DNA of 64,000 nucleotides from the NCBI GenBank assembly GCA_963717115.1, contig CAVQVO010000017.1, forward strand, positions 1,240,001-1,304,000, read 5' to 3'. The DNA is from JBBQUN01 sp963717115. GTDB lineage: Bacteria; Actinomycetota; Acidimicrobiia; Acidimicrobiales; SZUA-35. This document shows, piece by piece, positions 1 to 8,400 of this stretch (its first letter is position 1; each line of letters starts with the position of its first letter). Both the position numbers and the translations under genes were made by a program. The notes under the pieces were generated by a model that saw nothing but the letters and a program-made list of their open reading frames with translations, had not been told where the DNA came from and made no database searches.

Positions 1-2371
1 CCGCATCTCGTCGGCCAACTCGTGCTCGGCATGGGCGAGCCAACGCTCGAGGACGGCGACGATCACGGGGATCTGGATCCCGACCCGTTGTCGCGACTGC
101 ATGATCCAGAAGAGCGCTTCCTCGAGCGTTTCCCGGTGTTCGAGGTCGGCGATCCCGTAGTGGGCGAGCGCCCGACGGAGCTGCTCGAGGAAGCGCGGTG
201 AGACCCCCTCGACGGCGGGACCGGGGGCCCGGAGGAAGGCGTGCAGGTATTCCTGGGGGCTACGGACCTGGAGGTCGGAGTCGGCCACGTCGCGTTCGCT
301 GCGGAAGAGGACGCGAAGATCGGCGAAGATTCGGACGAGGCGGATCTCCGAGGCCACCATCTCGGTCCGATCGCTCGGCGAGCCCATCGGCGAGCACGGC
401 CTGCGCCGTCGTCGCCGCCTGAGCGGCCGAGGAACTGATGTCGTACCCGAGGACGAGCCGGGTGAGGAGGTCGAGATCGTCGGCGGCCCGACGGTCGGCC
501 GAGGCGTCGGCCTCGGGGTCGAGCTCGGTGAACTCGAGACGATGCTCGGTGGCAACCGGTGTCGCCCGATCGACGGGAACCAGTTGGACGAGTGGCGCAC
601 CGGTGTCGACCTGGACGTTGGTCCCGACATCGACCCGTCGCACGGTGCCGCCGAAGGGTGCCAGGACGGCGCTCTCCATTTTCATGCTCTCGAGGGTCAC
701 GAGCACGTCGTTGGCCTCGACGACGTGGCCGACGGCGACGTGAACGGCGACCACGACCCCCGGGGTGGGGGAGCGCACCAGCCCGCCGTCGCCCCGCACG
801 AGCCGGTGCGGCACGCCGTCGACCTCGACCAGGTGGTCACCACCCTGGATGGCGGAGACGACGCGGTGGGTCCGGCCGCCGACCTCGACTCGGCTCTGGA
901 AGGCCCGGAGCCTGGTGACGATCAGGGTCGACTCGTGGCCGTCGACGGCAACTCGATACCGGCGCCGCCCGGTCCGCCGCACCGTCAAGGCGTACTCGTT
1001 GCCATGGTGGCAGAACTCGAAGGTCCGCCCGACGGTGGCATCGACCGACGGTCGACCGCGGCGGGCGGTGGCGAAGAGGTGGTCACGGGCCAGACGTTGC
1101 TGTTCGTCGTAGGCGTCGATCGCCGCCATCAGCACGGCGACATCGCCGTGGTCCCGTCCGGTGGTCGCGCCCGACGCAGCGAGGCGGTCGAGCCAGGTGG
1201 TGTCGAAGTCGGAGCGGACCACCTCGTCGCGGTCGAGCAGGTCGAGCAGGAACCCCTTGTTGGTCGTTCCCCCGTCGAGCACGACGGGCAGTTGCTGCAG
1301 CGCACGTCGCAGCCGCACCCGGGCCTCGTTCCGGTCCCGGCCCCACGCGACGACTTCGGCGAGCATGGGATCCTCACCGGGACGGACCACGTCGCCCTCG
1401 GCCAGGGCGGGATCGATTCGCAGCCCCGGTCCGGTCGGCACCTGCAGCAGCGCCACCCGGCCGGGAGCGGGAGCGAACCCGAGTTCGGCGTCTTCGGCAT
1501 TGAGCCGCACGGCGATGCCGTGACCGTCCCGGTGCGGTGGCGCGCCCTCGAGCCGTCCTCCCTCGGCGAGATGGAGCTGGACCTTGGCCAGGTCGACGCC
1601 GCTCGTGATCTCGGTGACCCCGTGACCGAGCGGGAGACCACCGCTGATGCGCAGCAGCGACGGTGGTTCGCCCCGTTCGGGATGGGCGAACGCGATGGTC
1701 GCGACCCCGACGATGCCCGCCAGGTCGACGAGGCGGAGCGAGGCCGAACGGATCAGCAACTCGTCGACGGCGTTCAGCGCCTGGCCGGGTGTCTCGACGA
1801 GGATCTTCTCGGACCGCCGCTGCAGGGTGCCGTCATGGATGCCGAGCACTCGAGCCGCGCCCTGCCCGTCGCCGGCGACGAGTACCTCGATGTGCCGGGC
1901 ATAGCCCCGCTCGATGAGCGACAGGGGTGCGAGGCCGAGACCGCACGCTGCGGCGAGGTCGGCCATGATCGCCCGGTCGGCGATCCGGCCGAGGCAGCGG
2001 GAATCGAGACCGACGTCGGTGATCCCGATCCGGTCGCACAGGTCGGCGAACGCCGGATCCTGGGCCAGCGGTCCCCAGCCGACCCAGGCGGCATCGACGC
2101 GGGAGCGCACGAGCGCCCCCTCGATCGTGGCGAGCAGGCCGGCCTGGTCGGTCTCGTCGAGCAGCACCGCGTCGTCGAGCAGCACCGCGTCGTCGAGCAA
2201 CACGGCTTCGTCGGCCTCTCGGACGAACAGGGCCCCGCGGTCGGTTGCCGTGTGCAGGGCCACGATGCGGAGGGCTCGTCGGTGGTCCTCGGCGTACTCC
2301 CGGGCCCCGTTGATGAGCCGCATGGCTGCGGCGCCGCGGTTGACGATGGCCAGCCGGTCGATGGTCGTCAT
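1..2371 (-). CDS. biotin-dependent acyl-CoA carboxylase-like protein (partial, frameshifted, degenerate biotin carboxylase domain)
   Basis: This is the third gene of the acyl-CoA dehydrogenase/synthase operon, 37 nt after the synthase stop, with a GGGGGA ribosome site before the ATG. Residues 1-115 match the biotin carboxylase N-domain. The protein then jumps from the end of that domain straight to the ARHIEVLVAGDG strand, so the ATP-grasp lid of roughly 80 residues is missing. The usual NTRxQVEH motif is replaced by RISGGLPLGHGVTE. A BCCP domain follows with a canonical ESMKME biotinylation site (Lys about 563). At about position 365 the frame breaks: one extra base shifts the reading into an Arg-rich tail. 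The next frame continues without stops to the window edge and encodes an ACC-central-like helical region (EEALFWIMQSRQRVGIQIPV). A carboxyltransferase domain is expected outside the window. By family it could carboxylate acyl-CoA extender units. With this carboxylase half it may instead act as a decarboxylase, a transcarboxylase or a partner of another biotin carboxylase. Confidence 0.8.
2153..2206 (-). repeat. three tandem 18-bp units inside the carboxylase-like gene
   Basis: Three head-to-tail 18-bp units (2153-2170, 2171-2188, 2189-2206) encode three repeats of a DDAVLL-type hexapeptide in the biotin carboxylase N-domain. The unit length keeps the frame, so copy-number change by slippage would alter protein length without breaking it. 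Confidence 0.85.
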
Positions 2372-2408
2372 GATCGGTTCCCCCAGTTCGGTGGTGACGG
2401 CGTGTCGC

Positions 2409-5400
2409 TCATGGCTCCATGGCGTTGCGAAGCGATCGAGCCAGCTCGTCGTCGAGGCTGCCGGGCAGCACGATGGTCGTGTAGCCGGTCAGCGCCACGA
2501 CGACGGTTCCGTCGGCGTCGAGGACGACGGCGTCGGCTCCGTCGTCGCCCGGCGTGACGACGGCCTGGAGCGGACCGGACGGCTCCGGGTGCTCCACCGG
2601 ATCGACACCGAGGTCGATCCTGGCGACCCGGGCAGGCAGCGCCATCTCGCCGGTCGTTCCCAGCTGATGGACGCCGGCGGTCTGGAAGCAGAGCTCGATG
2701 AGTCGCGGCCAGGCCCGGAGCGGCCGGTCACTCGGGACGTGGTTCGGGGGCAGATCGGCCGATCCGACGCCCAGGACGGTCTCGTCGGCCATCCAGGCGT
2801 CGGTCAGGACCTGATAGGCCGGCCCGTGGAAGTAGACGCGGTAGATGTCGTCGGCCCCGACGGCGGCGTCGGGAGGCGGGCCCGCAACGACGCTGCGATG
2901 ATCCGGCGACGGCTGGTCGGCGTCGGGCGGAGCGAGGACCACCCGACCGACGAAGTGGGTGGTGATCTGCTCGGGTTGATTGGCCAGCGTGCGTCGGCCG
3001 ATCAGGGCACAGTCGGCCACGAGGCCGCCGTCGTCGCCCGGTGTGAGCCGGGCGCGGATCTCGGCGTCTCGGGGCTCGTCCCGGTACAGCTTGAACGGCG
3101 CCAGGAACGACACGTCCTCGATCGACCGAACGTGCCACCCCGGGGCCAGCGCCGAGGCGGCCTCGACGAACGACTCGATTCCCATCACACCCGGGAGCAC
3201 GGGGGTCCCCTCGATCCGGTGATGATCGAGGAAGGGTTGCTCGATCGTCAGCGTGGTCTCGATCACGAGGCCGTCGGCGAGTGTGCACGCGACCGGAGTC
3301 CCCAGCATCGGACCGGTGCCGGCGAGCGACGTTGCGGCCGCCACCGGGTCGAGTCCACCCGTCGCTGACTCCTCGACCATCACCCCGAGTGCGCCGGCGG
3401 CGACGACCTCGCCCCCCGGGCCGCTGGCAACGAGTTCTCGCCGCACGACCGGAATGCCCACGTCGGGGGGAAGCATGTCGATGCCGGCCATCGCCATCAT
3501 CTTCGGGATCGAGCCCCGGCTGGCCATGCCGATGTCGGCCCAGGCGGTCCAATCGATCGCCACGCCACGGGTCGCCGGGCGCTCGGTGCGGAAGGCGGAG
3601 ACGCTCTTGCACAGGAGGTCGTTGGCGGCGCTGTAGTCGGTCTGACCACCGTTGCCGAACCGTCCGGCGATCGAGCTGAACACGACGGCAGCACCGAGGG
3701 GAGTGTCGCCCAGGGCCGCCAACAGGTTGAACCATCCACCGGCCTTCACGTCGAAGACCAGGTCGTACTCGGCGTCGGTCTTGTCGGGCAGGAAGCGGCT
3801 GATCTCGAGACCGGCGCAGTGCAGGAGTACGTCGATCCGATCCGAACGTCCGAGGATCGCGTGCACCGCAGCCCGGACGGCATCGGCGTCGGTCAGGTCG
3901 GCCTGGTACCAGTGGGCGACACCGCCGGCCGCTTCGACGGCCCGGATCGCGTCGAGCGCCGCCCGCGCCCGTTCGAGGCGTGCGAGCTCACGCTCGACCA
4001 GCGCCGGCGTCGCCCGATCACCGCGCTCGGCGATTCGCTGGGCGAGGTCGGCCTTCAGGCCGTCCCGGTCGGAGACGAAGCGTTCGAGATCGGGATCGTC
4101 GGCCGAGGGCTCCGGGGTGAGGTCGATCAGATGGAAGGTCCCGCCCGATGCTGCGGCGAGGTCGGCCGTGATGGCGCTCACGATGCTTCCCGCCGCGCCG
4201 GTCACCACGACGACGTCGTCGGCCCCGAGGGCGCGATCCGGGTCGGGGTCGACCTCGGACTCGGCCAGACCGATACCCCAGCGCAGGTCGTCGGCGTAGC
4301 CGACCTCGATCGCCTCGGGGTCGTTGGCCGTCTCGGCCAGGAGGAGGGCGGCGACGTCGGCCGGTGCGGCGTCGGTGGTCACGTCGACCACCTTGACGGT
4401 GGCCTCGTCGCGTTCACGGGCGAAGGCCTTCGTGAAGCCGCTGGTCGCGCCGCCGAGCACGTCCTGGGCCCCGGCTCCGTCGTATCCGAACCGGCCACCG
4501 AGCCGGACGCCGCTGATCAGGAAGGTCCCGGTGCCCAGGTCGTCGTAGACGACGCGCATGGTCGAAGCGAGCAGCTTCACCCGTACCTGCAGGGCCTCGG
4601 CCAGGGCATCGGCATCTCGTCCGACGATCGACTGCTGGTCGAGCGCCGCCAGCCAGAACACACCGGTGATGGGTCCGTCGGCCCGCCAGGTCCGGACCTG
4701 TTCGACCCAGGATTCACGCTGGGGGGCTCCCTCGGGGCGCAGGACCTCGACGCCACGGTCGGCGAGCAGGGCGCCGAGGGCGTCGGCCACACCCCCGTCA
4801 TCGGGGACGATCACGACGCGGGCTCCCTCCTCGAGCACGACCCCGGTGGGCTCGCACAGGGCGAGCGGGGCACGGACCACGGGAACGGGGATGCGACGGG
4901 GAAAGCGAGCGTCGCCGGCCGGGGTGGCGCCGGTCTCGGCGATGGCTTCGGTAACGGGTGGTGGGGTCTGGGGGGCGCGTTCGTTGACGAAGCCGATGAC
5001 GTGTTGGAGGGTGGGGTAGTCGCGGAGTTGGAGTTTGTCGTCGCGTTCGATGCCGTAGGCCTGGCGGACGGCGGCGAAGAGTTCGGCTTGTTTGACGGTG
5101 TCGACGCCGAGGTCGGCTTCGAGGTCGAGGTCGAGGTCGAGCATCTCGGGCGGGTACCCGGTCTGTTCGGAGACGAGTCGGAGGATCGTGGCGGCGACCT
5201 CATCGGCTGGTGCGGTGTCGGCTGGTGCGGTCGCTGCTGCGGTCGCAGTCGTGGTTTCGGCGGCTGGTGTGGGTGGTGGGGTTTGGGGGGCGCGTTCGTT
5301 GACGAAGCCGATGACGTGTTGGAGGGTGGGGTAGTCGCGGAGTTGGAGTTTGTCGTCGCGTTCGATGCCGTAGGCCTCGCGGACGGCGGCGAAGAGTTCG

Positions 5401-8400
5401 GCTTGTTTGACGGTGTCGACGCCGAGGTCGGCTTCGAGGTCGAGGTCGAGGTCGAGCATCTCGGGCGGGTACCCGGTTTGTTCGGAGACGAGTCGGAGGA
5501 TGGTGGCGGCGACGTCGTCGGCGGCGGGTGCGGTGTCGACCGGTGGGTGCGCGGTGCTGCGGTGCCGGTGCGGCTGCGGGTGTTGGGTGTGGTGGTTTGG
5601 GGGGCGCGTTCGTTGACGAAGCCGATGACGTGTTGGAGGGTGGGGTAGTCGCGGAGTTGGAGTTTGTCGTCGCGTTCGATGCCGTAGGCCTGGCGGACGG
5701 CGGCGAAGAGTTCGGCTTGTTTGACGGTGTCGACGCCGAGGTCGGCTTCGAGGTCGAGGTCGAGGTCGAGCATCTCGGGCGGGTACCCGGTCTGTTCGGA
5801 GACGAGTCGGAGGATGGTGGCGGCGACGTCGCCGGAGGCGGGTGCGGTCGTCGACCGGGGTTGCGGGCGCGGTCTCGGCGATGGCCGGTGCCGGTGCGGG
5901 TGTGGGTGGGGTGGTGGTTTGGGGGGCGCGTTCGTTGACGAAGCCGATGACGTGTTGGAGGGTGGGGTAGTCGCGGAGTTGGAGTTTGTCGTCGCGTTCG
6001 ATGCCGTAGGCCTGGCGGACGGCGGCGAAGAGTTCGGCTTGTTTGACGGTGTCGACGCCGAGGTCGGCTTCGAGGTCGAGGTCGAGGTCGAGCATCTCGG
6101 GCGGGTACCCGGTCTGCTCCGACACCAACGCCAGGATTCGGGCCGCCACGTCGTCGACGACGGGAGCGGCCTCGGCTGCCGGTGTCGGGTCGATGCTCTC
6201 GTTGGATGGGGCGACGACTGCCGGTGCCGGTGCCGGTGCCGGTGCCGGTGCTGGTTCCGGTGCCGGCACCGTGACGTGCTCGGCCCTTGCCGAGGCGGCC
6301 ACCGGTGTTCTCGACGGTGTCGAGGGACCGGTGTCGATCACCCGCAGCCGACGGTCGACGACTTCGAACGTCGCATCGTCTCGTCCGGTGATGCTTCGGA
6401 GCCAGGAGTCCCACGCAGCACGGTCGGCGATCCGGTAGGCGTAACCGAGGTCTTCGGGGGCCCGACGCAGCCCGTCGGCCGTCGGGGTCCAGCGGAACAA
6501 CACCATGCTGATCTGCGAACCGAAACCGGCTGCCAGCCGCAGGGCATAGCGAACCGGGTAGGCGCCGCCGTGCGACAGGTTGAGCGAACCGAGGTCGGGG
6601 TCGACCTCGTGGAAGTTCGGGACCGGCGGCACGATGCCGGTCTCGAGGGCCTTGATCGCCACGACGTCCTCGAGCCCGACACCCATCGGGTGTCCGGTGA
6701 CGCCCTTGGTGTTGGCGATCACGATGCGATCGGCCGCCGGGCCGAAGACCTGGCGCAGGGCGTGGATCTCGGCAGCTGCGCTGCCACCCCGGGCTGGGGT
6801 GTACGTCTCGTGCGAGACGAAGACCGTCTCGTCGGCGATCGCCATCCGATCGATGCCGCGCCGCTCGGCCTGGCGGATCACCGACTCCATCACGCCGCCG
6901 ATGTGATCGACGTCGAGACGGGTGCCGTGGAACGCGCTGTTGGCCGTCACCGCTCCCAGCACCTCGCAGATCGGGTGGATGCCTCGCTCCCGGGCGGCCT
7001 CGGCGCTCTCGACCACGAGACCGGCGGCCCCCATGCCGAGGATCATGCCGTGGCGGCGCTTGTCGAACGGCAGTGCCGCCTCGGCGACGTCCTCGTCGGT
7101 GGCGGCTGCCCCCGTGGCGAGGAATCCGGCGCCGATCCAGCCGAGCAGCTGGTCACTCGTCGCATCGTCGGCAGCCACCACGATCACCCGACGGCAACGG
7201 CCGGCGCGGATCCAGTCCTCGGCCAACGAGATGGCCTGGGTGGTGCTCGCGCACGCCGAGTTGATCTGGGTGTTGGGGCCGCGGGCGCCGATCAGTTCGG
7301 CGAACTGGGAGTGGCCCATGGAGAGGACCCGGAAGAGGAAGCGGCGGTCGAAGAGATACGGGTGCAGCTCGAGCTCGCGCTCGACGTCGTGGATCCGGCG
7401 ATCGATCTCGACGAGGGCCGCGTTGGTGGGGTCGGCCTCGGCGACCCGATCCCGGACGGCCCGGAGTTCTTCGAATTCGTTGCGCCGTGCCCGGTCGCGT
7501 TCGTAGCGGCTGACCTCGTCGGCCAGCTCGTCGAGCCCGGGAAAGGCGCTGGCGAAGATGACGCCCGTGTCGTCTCGGAGGGCATCGGGCAGACCCCACC
7601 GGTCGGGGAGTTGGGAGCCGATGCGGGTGGTCTTGTAGCGCTGGACGAGCGGGATGCCGGCGTCCCGCAGCGCATCGATCCCGGCCGCGATCGCGAGTTG
7701 GGTCACCCGGCCGAGGGCTGCGACCCGGTCGGAGTCGACGCCGAACTCGGTCTCGACATCGAAGGCGCCGCCACGGGCCGCGAGCTTGATGACGTCGTTG
7801 ACGCTCTCGATCGGCTCGAAGCTCGCGCCGCGGGTCTCGCTCTTGGCCAGGCGAACGATGTGCTTGTCGAGGATCTCGTTGCGGAATCGACTCGGGATCA
7901 CGTCGATCAACTGCTCGCCGTGGAGCAGGCGGGCGAGGTTGTCGTCGTCGAAGATCTTCTGTGTGCCCGGTGTCCCCAGCGCGGCGCCGGTGATCACGAT
8001 CGGGTCGCCGTCACCGGCGACTCCGTCCGTGCTGCCGACGAGTTGGCTGGTCTTCTCGAGGAAGTCGGCGAAGAGGGCGCGGAGTTCGGTTGGCATGGGA
8101 CGGTCCTCGGGGACGGCCGCGGTCGCGACCTGGCTGGTGGTGGCGGTGGCGATGCTGCCGACCGGAGCGGTTCGGCCGGGCTCGGAGCGGCCGGCACCGT
8201 GACCGGCTGCATACAGGCCGCAGAGCGCCTGGTTGAAGGCGACCACGTCGGTCTGCTTGGGGTGGTTCGTGAACAGGATCGAGACGTCGTCGGGTCCGAG
8301 GACGTCGCCCGCGAATCCATGGAGGGCTCGCTTCGGTCCGGTCTCGACGAACACCCCGGCGCCGGCGTCACGAAGCGTTTGGAGGCCCCGGACGAAGAGC

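Noticed and set aside
4970..6116. Regularly spaced near-identical repeats resembling a CRISPR array
   Set aside because: The repeats are about 200 bp, coding, and translate to ACP domains; spacers are Pro/Ala linkers.
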